Origin: an uncultured Clostridium sp.
GTDB taxonomy: Bacteria; Bacillota; Clostridia; Lachnospirales; Lachnospiraceae
Assembly (NCBI GenBank): GCA_900543885.1
Contig: UQTA01000085.1
Span: 1-13,986 of the forward strand
Length of the DNA: 13,986 bases
Direction: 5' to 3'
The translations under genes and the position numbers were made by a program. The notes beneath the pieces are model-generated. The model worked only from the letters and a program-made list of their open reading frames with translations. It ran no database searches and had not been told where the DNA came from. Positions 6,798 through 13,890 of the stretch are shown in pieces; within the stretch, counting starts at the first letter, position 1; each line of letters opens with the position of its first letter.

Positions 6798-6858
6798 GAC
6801 TACTATAGAAACAAGAACAGGCAGAGGCTGTCCAGATACACAAGCAGAGGAAAAAAAA

Positions 6859-9147
6859 ATGGCAACTATCACAGGCTTTATTGAAAAAATAAAATTCAGA
6901 AACGAAGAAAATGGCTATACAGTGTTGTCTGTTACGGACCAGAGTGACGGCGACGAAGTCATTATGGTAGGTACGCTTTCCTATGCGGCGGAAGGAGACA
7001 TGATCCAGGCATCCGGACATATGATCGAGCATCCTGTGTACGGCGAGCAGCTGCAGATTGAAAGTTATGAGATGAAAACACCTCAGGATGCCCAGTCTAT
7101 GGAACGCTACTTAGGTTCCGGTGCCATTAAAGGGATTGGAGTGGCACTGGCAGCAAGGATCGTCCGCCATTTCAAAGCCGATACCTTCCGGGTTATGGAA
7201 GAAGAGCCGGAGCGTCTTTCTGAAGTAAAAGGCATCAGTGAAAAAATGGCAATGGCCATTGCCGAGCAGGTAGAAGAGAAAAAAGGCATGCGGGAAGCCA
7301 TGATGTTTCTGCAAAATTATGGGATTACCTTAAATCTTGCTGCCAAGATCTACCAGGAATATGGTCCAAAGCTTTACAGCATTATTAAAGAAAATCCTTA
7401 TAAACTGGCTGATGATATTCCAGGTGTGGGATTTAAAATGGCAGATGAGATTGCTGAAAAGGTAGGCATTTTCACCGATTCTGACTACCGTATCAAAGCC
7501 GGGATCCTTTATATTCTTCTTCAGGCATCAGCCAACGGCCACACCTATCTTCCACAGAAAGAATTATTTTCCCAGGCGTCGGAGCTGCTGAAAGTAGAGC
7601 CGTCAGCAATGGAAAAACATTTGATGGACATGCAGATCGACCGGAAAGTGGTAGTGAAAACAGTTCCAGGAAGCGAACCACCGGAATATCTGGTTTATTC
7701 CTCCCACTATTATTATCTGGAGTTAAATACGGCCCGCATGCTGCATGATTTAAATATCCGCGGTGATATCCCGGAAACAGAGATCCAGGCAAATCTGGCA
7801 AAAATACAGAAAAAAGCTCAGATCCATCTGGATGAATTACAGGAAAAGGCAGTTTTTGAGGCAGTAAACAGCGGTCTTCTGGTGATCACAGGCGGACCGG
7901 GTACAGGAAAAACCACCACGATCAATGCCATTATCCAGTATTTTGAAAATGAAGGAATGGAGATCCTTCTGGCAGCGCCGACCGGCCGTGCAGCCAAGAG
8001 AATGACAGAGACGACCGGTTATGAGGCCCGGACGATTCACAGAATGCTGGAACTGGTCCCATCAGGAATTCCTGATTCAGGTTCCATGCCGGGAAATAAT
8101 GGTTCCTCTGGTAAAAATGGAGTTTTCAGCTCCGGCGGTATGCATTTTGACCGAAATGAAGAAAATCCTTTGGATGCAGATGTTATCATTATCGATGAAA
8201 TGTCCATGGTAGATATCAGTCTCATGCATTCCCTGCTTCGGGCTGTAAATGTAGGAACCAGACTGATACTGGTGGGAGACGTAGACCAGCTTCCCAGTGT
8301 AGGTCCTGGAAATGTGCTTCGGGATATCATTGATTCCGGCTGTTTTAATGTAGTAAAACTGACTCACATTTTCCGTCAGGCGGCTCAAAGCGACATTATT
8401 GTAAATGCCCATAAGATCAACGAAGGGGAACGGGTCGACCTGGCAAAACGCAGCAAAGATTTCCTTTTTATCCGCAGGGAAAACCCAGATGCAGTTATCA
8501 ACGCAGCGATTACCCTGATCCAGAAAAAGCTCCCTGACTATGTCCATGCCCAGCCAGGTGATATCCAGGTGATGACGCCTATGCGAAAAGGTGCACTTGG
8601 AGTAGAACGCTTAAACCAAATCCTGCAAAATTACTTAAATCCCCCGGATCCATCAAAAAAAGAAAAAGAATCCGGCGGCATTATCTACCGCATAGGTGAT
8701 AAAGTGATGCAGATTAAAAATAATTACCAGATGGAATGGGAGATCCGCAGCAAATACGGCATTCCAACGGACAAAGGTTCCGGTGTATTTAACGGAGATA
8801 TGGGGATTATCCGTGAGATCAATGAATACGCAGAAAACCTTACGGTAGAGTTTGACGAAGGAAAAATGGTAGAATACAGCTTTAAGCAGTTAGAAGAACT
8901 GGAACTGGCTTATGCGATCACCATCCACAAATCCCAGGGAAGCGAATACCCGGCGGTTATCATCCCCATGTATTCCGGTCCGCGTATGCTGATGACCAGA
9001 AATCTGATCTATACTGCAGTTACAAGAGCACGTTCCTGCGTCTGTCTGGTGGGACGTCCGGATGCATTTTACACCATGGCAGATAATTCCATGGAACAGA
9101 AACGATACTGTGGCTTAAAAGCACGAATAGAAGAAATATATGCCTGA
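6859..9147 (+). CDS. recD2: ATP-dependent 5'-3' DNA helicase RecD2 (RecD-like, SF1B)
   Basis: RecD2 unwinds DNA 5' to 3' and acts in repair and replication-fork processing without RecBC. From the chosen start the protein has 762 residues. An N-terminal OB-like region comes first. Helix-hairpin-helix segments follow (GSGAIKGIG near 86-94, IPGVGFKMADEIAEKVG at 187-203). Helicase motifs then come in order: Walker A GGPGTGKTTT with Lys351, motif Ia AAPTGRAAKRM near 372-382, Walker B IIIDEMSMVD with Asp446-Glu447, GDVDQLPSVGPG at 473-484, FRQ at 505-507, HKSQGSEYP at 690-698 and YTAVTRAR at 718-725. All are intact. The open frame extends upstream to 6781, but that start lies in the mreB terminator; ATG 6859 has AGAGG (6846-6850) 8 nt upstream, and the family begins MATITGFIE-like. 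A Gly/Ser-rich insert interrupts motifs Ia and II (8059-8139). comF follows 60 nt later. Confidence 0.95.
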   Translation: MATITGFIEKIKFRNEENGYTVLSVTDQSDGDEVIMVGTLSYAAEGDMIQASGHMIEHPVYGEQLQIESYEMKTPQDAQSMERYLGSGAIKGIGVALAARIVRHFKADTFRVMEEEPERLSEVKGISEKMAMAIAEQVEEKKGMREAMMFLQNYGITLNLAAKIYQEYGPKLYSIIKENPYKLADDIPGVGFKMADEIAEKVGIFTDSDYRIKAGILYILLQASANGHTYLPQKELFSQASELLKVEPSAMEKHLMDMQIDRKVVVKTVPGSEPPEYLVYSSHYYYLELNTARMLHDLNIRGDIPETEIQANLAKIQKKAQIHLDELQEKAVFEAVNSGLLVITGGPGTGKTTTINAIIQYFENEGMEILLAAPTGRAAKRMTETTGYEARTIHRMLELVPSGIPDSGSMPGNNGSSGKNGVFSSGGMHFDRNEENPLDADVIIIDEMSMVDISLMHSLLRAVNVGTRLILVGDVDQLPSVGPGNVLRDIIDSGCFNVVKLTHIFRQAAQSDIIVNAHKINEGERVDLAKRSKDFLFIRRENPDAVINAAITLIQKKLPDYVHAQPGDIQVMTPMRKGALGVERLNQILQNYLNPPDPSKKEKESGGIIYRIGDKVMQIKNNYQMEWEIRSKYGIPTDKGSGVFNGDMGIIREINEYAENLTVEFDEGKMVEYSFKQLEELELAYAITIHKSQGSEYPAVIIPMYSGPRMLMTRNLIYTAVTRARSCVCLVGRPDAFYTMADNSMEQKRYCGLKARIEEIYA

Positions 9148-9207
9148 TCCCGATTCTTAATCTTTTAAACATTCTAATAAATCTAACTCTATCTATAAGG
9201 AGAATAT

Positions 9208-9924
9208 ATGAGCAACGTGGTAAATATAATACTGGACCTTTTGTTCCCACGCAGATGTCCTGTTTGCGGTCAGATCGTGATGCCCAAAGGGGCACTGATC
9301 TGCGGGGCATGTATGAAGAAATTGTCATGGGTCCGCGGCTCGGTATGCAAATGCTGCGGAAAAGAGATCATAAGTGAGACAATGGAATACTGCCCGGACT
9401 GTGCGGCCCGCCCAAGAGCATTTTCTCATGGAATGGCACTGCTTAATTATAATGAAATTTCAGCGCCTTCCCTGGCAATGATCAAATATCACAACCGGCG
9501 GGAATATCTGGACTTTTACGCAGAAGCAGCATATAGAAGATATGCCGGGAACATTGCCCGTTTATCTCCCGGTCTGATCATTCCGGTCCCGGTCCATAAA
9601 AGCCGTTTGAAAAAACGTGGATTTAACCAGGCAGAAGAATTTGGAAAACGTCTGTCGGAACATCTGAAAATCCCCATGTCCTCAGAATTTTTGATCCGGT
9701 CCAAAAAGACAGTGCCGCAGAAAGATCTGGGGCCTACGCTGCGTCTTAAAAACCTGGAACAGGCATTTTTCTGTAAAAAACTGCCGCCGGGAGTGAAAAA
9801 AGTTCTCCTTATTGATGATATCTATACCACGGGAAGTACAGCAGAAGCCTGTGCCAGGGCCTTAAAAAAAGCCGGGGCAGAGCAGGTTTATCTCCTTGTG
9901 ATCGCTATCGGCTCCGGCCGATAA
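9208..9924 (+). CDS. comF: ComF family phosphoribosyltransferase-like protein
   Basis: ComF proteins combine an N-terminal zinc-finger region with a type I phosphoribosyltransferase fold. In naturally transformable bacteria they take part in late steps of DNA uptake. The 238 residues include CPVC (17-20) and CGAC (32-35), then CKCC (47-50) and CPDC (62-65) as likely zinc ligands. A core PVPVHKSRLKKRGFNQAE (126-143) and the PRPP-binding loop VLLIDDIYTTGST (199-211) follow. All expected elements are present, so the gene appears functional. The start has AAGGAG (9197-9202) 5 nt upstream. It lies 60 nt behind recD2 with no terminator between, so co-transcription is likely. Natural competence should not be concluded from this gene alone, because comF homologues are widespread in non-transformable Clostridia. 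Confidence 0.92.
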   Translation: MSNVVNIILDLLFPRRCPVCGQIVMPKGALICGACMKKLSWVRGSVCKCCGKEIISETMEYCPDCAARPRAFSHGMALLNYNEISAPSLAMIKYHNRREYLDFYAEAAYRRYAGNIARLSPGLIIPVPVHKSRLKKRGFNQAEEFGKRLSEHLKIPMSSEFLIRSKKTVPQKDLGPTLRLKNLEQAFFCKKLPPGVKKVLLIDDIYTTGSTAEACARALKKAGAEQVYLLVIAIGSGR

Positions 9925-9956
9925 GAAAAAAATTGCAGAAACTGATAAAAATGATG

Positions 9957-10038
9957 AAAAAGACCTGCTATATCTCTTGACGTCGGGAATATTTTTATGT
10001 TATAGTATACGGGCGAATGGAAGATAGGTCTTTTTTTT
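9957..10038 (+). terminator. Long-range inverted repeat with T-tract bracketing the rpmG promoter
   Basis: AAAAAGACCT (9957-9966) and AGGTCTTTTT (10026-10035) are a perfect 10-bp inverted repeat 59 nt apart, and the right arm continues into eight T (10031-10038). RNA reading through from comF could fold and terminate here. RNA starting at the internal promoter (TSS about 10013) would lack the left arm. The large loop makes terminator function uncertain. Confidence 0.4.
9977..10006 (+). promoter_or_regulatory. Promoter of the rpmG-secE-nusG-rplK-rplA operon
   Basis: TTGACG (9977-9982) is separated by 18 nt from TATAGT (10001-10006), with an extended -10 TG at 9998-9999. The predicted start near 10013 gives a leader of about 87 nt before rpmG. 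Confidence 0.75.
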
Positions 10039-10099
10039 ATGCTTAAAATTAAGACCGAGAAGCAAATTGAATTACGATAATTTAATGGAGGTGGAAGTC

Positions 10100-10249
10100 G
10101 TGCGCACAAAAATCACACTGGCATGTACAGAATGCAAGCAGCGTAACTACAACATGACTAAGGATAAGAAAACTCATCCTGACCGCATGGAGACCAAGAA
10201 GTACTGCAGATTCTGCAAGAGACATACGTTACACAAGGAAACAAAGTAA
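10100..10249 (+). CDS. rpmG: 50S ribosomal protein L33
   Basis: L33 is a small protein of the large ribosomal subunit near the E site. The 49-residue product has the conserved TKITLACTEC beginning and the RFCKRHTLHKETK ending. It is the zinc-binding C+ form, with ligand pairs Cys9/Cys12 and Cys36/Cys39. The frame opens earlier with an ATG at 10067, but L33 proteins begin M-R-x-K. The GTG at 10100 has a full GGAGGTGG (10087-10094), with GGAGG 8 nt upstream, so GTG is the start. It opens the operon and is followed 26 nt later by secE, the arrangement usual in bacteria (rpmG-secE-nusG), here without the tRNA-Trp found at this place in some genomes. Confidence 0.95.
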   Translation: MRTKITLACTECKQRNYNMTKDKKTHPDRMETKKYCRFCKRHTLHKETK

Positions 10250-10275
10250 TCCTGATCAGTAAAGGACGTGAAGTT

Positions 10276-10527
10276 ATGGAAGAAAATACAGTGAATACTG
10301 TAGAAACCACGGAAAAAGCGGCCAAGACTGACCAGAAGACGGCTAAGAAGGAGAAAAAGCCAAGCTTTTTCAAAGGCCTGAAGACAGAGTACAAGAAGAT
10401 CGTCTTTGCTGATAAGGAAACTGTTGCTAAACAGACAGTTGCAGTTGTGATCATGTCTATTTTCATCGGCGCGCTGATCGGTGTGCTGGATATGGTTATG
10501 AAATTCGGTTTAAGCTTTATTCTTTAA
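10276..10527 (+). CDS. secE: Preprotein translocase subunit SecE
   Basis: SecE clamps SecY in the Sec translocon of the cytoplasmic membrane. The 83-residue protein is the short, single-span Gram-positive form. It has a charged, Lys-rich cytosolic N-terminus (1-30), the amphipathic conserved segment FFKGLKTEYKKIVFADKE (31-48), and one transmembrane helix about 54-80 ending at the C-terminus. AAAGGA (10261-10266) lies 9 nt before the ATG. Its position directly before nusG matches the universal bacterial order and supports the call despite low sequence conservation. Confidence 0.93.
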   Translation: MEENTVNTVETTEKAAKTDQKTAKKEKKPSFFKGLKTEYKKIVFADKETVAKQTVAVVIMSIFIGALIGVLDMVMKFGLSFIL

Positions 10528-10548
10528 TTCAAAGGCGAGGGTGATTGT

Positions 10549-11064
10549 ATGTCAGAAGCACATTGGTATGTAGTCCATACCTACTCAGGTTATGAAAACA
10601 AAGTCAAGGTCGACATTGAAAAGACAATTGAAAACAGAAACCTTCAGGATCAGATCCTTGAGGTATCCGTGCCTATGCTTCCTGTTGTAGAACTGAAGAA
10701 CGGCGTGGAGAAAAAAGCCGACAAGAAAATGTTTCCGGGTTATGTGCTGATCAACATGGTCATGAACGATGATACATGGTACGTAGTACGCAACACCCGA
10801 GGCGTTACAGGCTTTGTTGGTCCGGGCTCCAAACCAGTTCCTCTGACTGAAGAAGAAATGGCAAGCCTTGGATTTATGAAGGAAGACGTCTTAGTCGACT
10901 TTACATTGGGAGATATGGTAACAGTTATCTCCGGTGCATGGAAAGATACAGTTGGTGCTATCAAAGCGATCAACGAAAGCAAACAGACCATCACTATCAA
11001 TGTAGAAATGTTCGGTCGTGAAACACCGGTCGAACTGGGATTTGCAGAAGTAAAGAAAATGTAA
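10549..11064 (+). CDS. nusG: Transcription termination/antitermination factor NusG
   Basis: NusG binds the RNA polymerase clamp, affects pausing and processivity, and links transcription to Rho or the ribosome. The 171 residues comprise an N-terminal NGN domain (about 5-108, starting HWYVVHTYSGYENKVK and containing KKMFPGYVLI at 59-68 and WYVVRNTRGVTGFVG at 77-91). A C-terminal KOW domain follows (about 117-171, GDMVTVISGAWKDTVGAI). Length and motif order are typical. GAGGGTG (10537-10543) serves as Shine-Dalgarno. secE ends 21 nt upstream; rplK follows after an 80-nt gap that contains an L1-binding-like hairpin. Confidence 0.97.
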   Translation: MSEAHWYVVHTYSGYENKVKVDIEKTIENRNLQDQILEVSVPMLPVVELKNGVEKKADKKMFPGYVLINMVMNDDTWYVVRNTRGVTGFVGPGSKPVPLTEEEMASLGFMKEDVLVDFTLGDMVTVISGAWKDTVGAIKAINESKQTITINVEMFGRETPVELGFAEVKKM

Positions 11065-11071
11065 AACGGAT

Positions 11072-11122
11072 CAGCTTTTGCACAGCAGAAGCTGGTGGGA
11101 GGGAGATTCCCGACAATACCAC
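11072..11122 (+). promoter_or_regulatory. Putative L1-binding autoregulatory hairpin upstream of rplK
   Basis: A hairpin with arms AGCTT and AAGCT (11072-11092) is followed by GTGG (11095-11098) pairing with CCAC (11119-11122) around an internal GGGA-gat-TCCC stem with asymmetric purine-rich loops. L1 is known to repress its operon by binding mRNA that mimics its 23S rRNA site, which also has a GGUGGGAG-like strand; the assignment is from that resemblance. It lies 8 nt before the rplK Shine-Dalgarno. A near-identical motif lies at 11591-11620. Confidence 0.6.
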
Positions 11123-11144
11123 ATAATTTTAGGAGGTGCCTAAG

Positions 11145-11570
11145 ATGGCAAAGAAAGTAACAGGATATATCAAATTACAGATTCCAGCAGGCAAGGCTAC
11201 ACCAGCACCACCAGTTGGACCAGCTCTTGGACAGCACGGTGTAAACATCGTACAGTTTACCAAAGAGTTTAACGCTAGAACAGCAGATCAGGGAGATATG
11301 ATCATCCCTGTAGTTATTACCGTATATGCGGACAGAAGCTTCAGCTTCATCACCAAGACCCCGCCAGCAGCAGTTCTGATCAAGAAGGCATGCGGCTTAA
11401 AGAGCGGTTCAGGTGTTCCTAACAAGACTAAGGTAGCTGTATTAAAGAAGGCTGACCTTCAGAAGATCGCAGAGACCAAGATGCCAGACTTAAACGCTGC
11501 AAGCCTTGAGGCTGCTATGAGCATGGTAGCTGGTACGGCAAGAAGTATGGGCGTTACCATCGAAGAATAA
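11145..11570 (+). CDS. rplK: 50S ribosomal protein L11
   Basis: L11 binds the GTPase-associated region of 23S rRNA and takes part in factor binding and the stringent response. The 141-residue protein has the proline-rich switch segment KATPAPPVGPALGQHGVNI (17-35), the linker, and the C-terminal rRNA-binding domain with KTPPAAVLIKKACGLKSGSG (71-90). An in-frame GTG at 11136 lies within the ribosome binding site and is rejected. ATG 11145 has AGGAGG (11131-11136) 8 nt upstream and gives the family-standard N-terminus MAKKVTGYIKLQIPAG. The L1-binding-like hairpin just upstream suggests translational control by the product of the next gene. Confidence 0.97.
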   Translation: MAKKVTGYIKLQIPAGKATPAPPVGPALGQHGVNIVQFTKEFNARTADQGDMIIPVVITVYADRSFSFITKTPPAAVLIKKACGLKSGSGVPNKTKVAVLKKADLQKIAETKMPDLNAASLEAAMSMVAGTARSMGVTIEE

Positions 11571-11590
11571 TTGATACCGTATATATGAAC

Positions 11591-11620
11591 GTGGGAGGGA
11601 GATTCCCCCGTCAATACCAC
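11591..11620 (+). promoter_or_regulatory. Putative second L1-binding hairpin, upstream of rplA
   Basis: GTGG (11591-11594) pairs with CCAC (11617-11620), enclosing GGGA-gat-TCCC. The strings GTGGGAGGGAGATTCCC and CAATACCAC are shared with the motif before rplK. It ends 1 nt before AGGAGG of rplA, so protein binding here should directly block ribosome access. Confidence 0.6.
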
Positions 11621-11637
11621 TAGGAGGTTATTTTATA

Positions 11638-12333
11638 ATGAAAACAGGTAAAAGATATGCAGAGGCTATGAAGAACGTAGACCGTGCTGCACTTTACGAC
11701 GTAGCAGATGCAATCTCTATCGTTAAGAAGAACGCTTCTGCAAAATTTGATGAGACTGTAGAACTTCATATCAGAACAGGATGTGACGGACGTCACGCTG
11801 ATCAGCAGATCCGTGGAGCTGTTGTTCTTCCTCACGGAACAGGTAAGACTGTTCGTATCTTAGTATTCGCTAAGGGACCTAAGGCAGACGAAGCACAGGC
11901 AGCTGGCGCAGATTTCGTAGGCGCAGAGGAGCTGATCCCAAGAATCCAGAACGAAGGATGGCTGGATTTCGACGTTGTTGTTGCTACTCCTGACATGATG
12001 GGCGTTGTTGGTCGTCTGGGCCGTGTACTTGGACCGAAGGGCTTAATGCCAAACCCAAAGGCTGGTACCGTAACCATGGACGTAACCAAGGCTATCAAGG
12101 AAATCAAAGCTGGTAAGATCGAGTACAGACTTGACAAAACAAACATTATCCACGTGCCAGTAGGAAAAGCTTCCTTCACCGAGGAACAGTTAGCGGACAA
12201 CTTCCAGACGCTTATGGACGCTATCTTAAAGGCTAAGCCAAGCACCGTTAAGGGCGCATACTTCAAGAGCGTAGCTCTTACATCCACCATGGGCCCAGGC
12301 GTTAAGCTGAACGTAGCTAAGCTTACAAACTAA
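11638..12333 (+). CDS. rplA: 50S ribosomal protein L1
   Basis: L1 forms the mobile L1 stalk of the large subunit and is the usual autorepressor of the L11 operon. The 231-residue protein starts with MKTGKRYAEA, carries a typical two-domain L1 composition, and shows the signature GRLGRVLGPKGLMPNPKAGT at 125-144. AGGAGG (11622-11627) lies 10 nt before the ATG. A terminator at 12360-12396 closes the operon about 26 nt after the stop, so rplJ-rplL is a separate transcription unit with its own promoter. Confidence 0.97.
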   Translation: MKTGKRYAEAMKNVDRAALYDVADAISIVKKNASAKFDETVELHIRTGCDGRHADQQIRGAVVLPHGTGKTVRILVFAKGPKADEAQAAGADFVGAEELIPRIQNEGWLDFDVVVATPDMMGVVGRLGRVLGPKGLMPNPKAGTVTMDVTKAIKEIKAGKIEYRLDKTNIIHVPVGKASFTEEQLADNFQTLMDAILKAKPSTVKGAYFKSVALTSTMGPGVKLNVAKLTN

Positions 12334-12359
12334 TCAGGTGTCCTGAATAGAAAAATTAA

Positions 12360-12396
12360 GGCTGCAGAGAATTTCGGTTCTCTGTGGTCTTTTTTG
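12360..12396 (+). terminator. Intrinsic terminator after rplA
   Basis: GGCTGCAGAGAA (12360-12371) pairs with TTCTCTGTGGTC (12378-12389), 12 bp with G-T wobbles, followed by six T (12390-12395). It separates the rplKA transcript from the rplJL unit. Confidence 0.85.
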
Positions 12397-12416
12397 CAAA
12401 AAACTAAAAAAACATA

Positions 12417-12445
12417 TTGACATTTGTATCCCAATATGCTATTGT
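12417..12445 (+). promoter_or_regulatory. Promoter of rplJ-rplL
   Basis: A perfect TTGACA (12417-12422) is followed after 17 nt by TATTGT (12440-12445); an alternative -10 TAATAT lies at 12445-12450. The transcript would begin around 12452, at the start of the L10 leader. Confidence 0.7.
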
Positions 12446-12451
12446 AATATG

Positions 12452-12580
12452 CGTGTTGAATGCCCTGAGACAGCAGGTACCGTAAGGTGTAAGCTTAAAA
12501 CGCCTGCCGAGGAACATACAAAACTCAAATGAGATTTTGCGTACCTCTCTGTCATTGCGGCAGGGAGGTTTTTTAATAAA
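12452..12580 (+). promoter_or_regulatory. L10 leader (autoregulatory RNA of the rplJL operon)
   Basis: The leader holds the conserved L10/L12 binding signature: AGACAGCAGGTACCG (12469-12483) and, opposite, CTTAAAACGCCTGCCGAGG (12494-12512). This matches the known L10 leader family (CAGCAGG...CCTGCCGAGG). Binding of the L10-(L12)4 complex is known to repress the operon; in Firmicutes this occurs by transcription attenuation. A small hairpin CAAAA-CTC/GAG-TTTTG (12520-12539) lies between the binding site and the terminator and may take part in switching. Confidence 0.88.
12543..12574 (+). terminator. Attenuator terminator of the L10 leader
   Basis: ACCTCTCTG (12543-12551) pairs with CAGGGAGGT (12561-12569), nine pairs with one wobble, followed by a T run to 12574. 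It stands 64 nt before rplJ and downstream of the L10-binding signature, as expected for an attenuator and not for the end of an operon. Confidence 0.85.
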
Positions 12581-12638
12581 ATCGTGTCCTTGCTATGACG
12601 GTTTTCAATACGAAATAATATAAGGAGGTAAACCATTC

Positions 12639-13139
12639 ATGGCAAAAGTTGAATTAAAGCAGCCAGTAGTAGAAGAGATCAAGGCAATGCTGGACGGCGC
12701 TGTAGGTGCAGTTGTTGTTGACTACCGTGGTCTGACTGTAGAACAGGATACAAAACTGCGTAAACAGTTAAGAGAAGCTGGAGTTTCTTACAAAGTATAT
12801 AAGAACACTCTGATCAAGCGTGCAGCAGAAGGAACCGAGTTTGCAGCTCTGGATCCACATCTGGAAGGACCTACAGCATTAGCTGTATCTAAGGATGATG
12901 CTACAGCACCAGCTAGAATCCTGGCTGAATTCGCTAAGACCGCTCCTAAGCTGGAACTGAAGGCTTCTGTAGTTGAAGGAACCTACTATGATCAGGCTGG
13001 AACTCAGGTTATCGCAACCATTCCATCCAGAGAAGTTCTTCTTGGAAAGCTGCTTGGAAGCATCCAGTCCCCAATCACCAACCTGGCTCGCGTACTCAAT
13101 CAGATCGCAGAGAAAAATGGTGGTGCAGCAGAGGCTTAA
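12639..13139 (+). CDS. rplJ: 50S ribosomal protein L10
   Basis: L10 anchors the L7/L12 dimers to the ribosome as the base of the stalk and is the repressor of its own operon. The 166-residue product has the rRNA-binding N-terminal domain with VVVDYRGLTVEQ (25-36) and YKVYKNTLIKRA (51-62), and a C-terminal helix (about 130-160, REVLLGKLLGSIQSP...) that binds L12 dimers. The ATG has AAGGAGGT (12622-12629) 9 nt upstream. It is preceded by the L10 leader and followed after 102 nt by rplL. No terminator is visible in that gap, only a weak stem TCTG/CAGA near 13169-13183. Confidence 0.97.
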   Translation: MAKVELKQPVVEEIKAMLDGAVGAVVVDYRGLTVEQDTKLRKQLREAGVSYKVYKNTLIKRAAEGTEFAALDPHLEGPTALAVSKDDATAPARILAEFAKTAPKLELKASVVEGTYYDQAGTQVIATIPSREVLLGKLLGSIQSPITNLARVLNQIAEKNGGAAEA

Positions 13140-13241
13140 TCTGCAAAATGAATTTGTGGCTCTTTTGTCTGCATAGTACAGAAAAAGCAGCCTGAAACAC
13201 AGATCCTATCGAAAAATAATTTTAAACAGGAGGAAATTAAA

Positions 13242-13616
13242 ATGGCAAAGTTAACAACCGCTGAGTTTATCGAAGCTATCAAGGAATTATCCGTATTAGA
13301 ACTGAACGATTTAGTAAAGGCATGTGAGGAAGAGTTTGGCGTATCTGCAGCAGCAGGCGTTGTAGTTGCAGCAGCAGGTGCTGGCGCAGCAGCAGCTGAA
13401 GAGAAGACCGAATTCGACGTTGAGCTGACCGAAGTTGGACCAAACAAGGTTAAGGTTATCAAGGTTGTTCGTGAAGCTACCGGTTTAGGCCTGAAGGAAG
13501 CTAAGGACGTAGTTGATGGCGCACCAAAGGTATTAAAGCAGGGCGCATCCAAGGAAGAAGCAAACGATATCAAGGCAAAGTTAGAGGCAGAAGGAGCAAA
13601 GGTTACTCTGAAGTAA
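13242..13616 (+). CDS. rplL: 50S ribosomal protein L7/L12
   Basis: L7/L12 forms the flexible multicopy stalk that recruits translational GTPases. The 124-residue acidic protein has an N-terminal dimerisation domain (1-34), an Ala/Gly-rich hinge (about 35-52, AAAGVVVAAAGAGAAAAEE), and a C-terminal factor-binding domain (53-124) with EKTEFDVELTEVG and VVREATGLGLKEAKDVVDGAP. AGGAGG (13228-13233) lies 8 nt before the ATG. A terminator follows. In most bacteria rpoB comes next; here an IS200-like gene begins 320 nt downstream instead. Confidence 0.97.
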   Translation: MAKLTTAEFIEAIKELSVLELNDLVKACEEEFGVSAAAGVVVAAAGAGAAAAEEKTEFDVELTEVGPNKVKVIKVVREATGLGLKEAKDVVDGAPKVLKQGASKEEANDIKAKLEAEGAKVTLK

Positions 13617-13660
13617 TCAAAGCTTACTGTACAGACTTATATTCAGATATGAGTGCTTTC

Positions 13661-13702
13661 AGAACCCGTGGTACTGTGAAAACAGGCTGCGGGTTCTTTT
13701 TT
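13661..13702 (+). terminator. Intrinsic terminator after rplL
   Basis: AGAACCCG (13661-13668) pairs with CGGGTTCT (13690-13697), with an inner CTGT-gaaa-ACAG hairpin (13674-13685), followed by six T (13697-13702). It ends the rplJL transcript, possibly partially, as in other rplL-rpoB junctions. Confidence 0.85.
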
Positions 13703-13797
13703 GATGCGTCTATGCCGGTTTTAACAACATACTGCAAGAATTCTCCCATCCTCTACAGGTGGTGAGATGAATTGCCCGCTTTTGTTTTTGTAAATTA

Positions 13798-13837
13798 TGC
13801 AATAACTGGCATGTTGGAATATTGCACATTTCTGTGC
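13798..13837 (+). repeat. Clustered small hairpins, possible IS left-end structures
   Basis: TGCAATA (13798-13804) pairs with TATTGCA (13820-13826), and GCACA-tttc-TGTGC (13824-13837) overlaps it. IS200/IS605 elements carry subterminal hairpins recognised by the transposase as single-stranded DNA. The position, 100-140 nt before the transposase start, fits a left end, but no boundary can be fixed from one copy. Confidence 0.35.
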
Positions 13838-13850
13838 TGCTGAACAAATA

Positions 13851-13890
13851 AGAACAAATGTTCTGCAAAACATAGACAAACAGATGTTTG
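13851..13890. promoter_or_regulatory. Two LexA-box-like palindromes at the transposase promoter
   Basis: AGAACAAATGTTCT (13851-13864) matches the Gram-positive LexA/DinR core GAAC-N4-GTTC exactly. CAAACAGATGTTTG (13877-13890) is a perfect palindrome with a relaxed form of the same pattern. The second overlaps the -35 edge and lies in the promoter spacer. Centres are 26 bp apart. They could instead be transposase-recognised hairpins. Confidence 0.45.

Noticed and set aside
6796..6824. TTGACT as a -35 box for recD2
   Set aside because: No -10 box at 16-18 nt spacing; the TTGACT is part of the terminator T-tract end.
6781..6858. Upstream ATG extending RecD2 by 26 residues
   Set aside because: It lies inside the loop and stem of the mreB terminator and has no ribosome binding site; ATG 6859 has a good one and gives the family N-terminus.
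9907..9923. Hairpin ATCGGC/GCCGAT at the end of comF as a terminator
   Set aside because: It is within the last codons and is followed by A-rich, not T-rich, sequence on the plus strand.
10067..10099. Upstream ATG extending L33 by 11 residues
   Set aside because: The extension covers the Shine-Dalgarno sequence, and L33 starts with M-R-x-K, matching the GTG at 10100.
10250..10275. tRNA-Trp between rpmG and secE, as found in some genomes
   Set aside because: The gap is only 26 nt, too short for a tRNA.
11136..11144. GTG start for L11 three codons upstream
   Set aside because: The GTG is part of the AGGAGG ribosome binding site; the next ATG is correctly spaced and matches the L11 family start.
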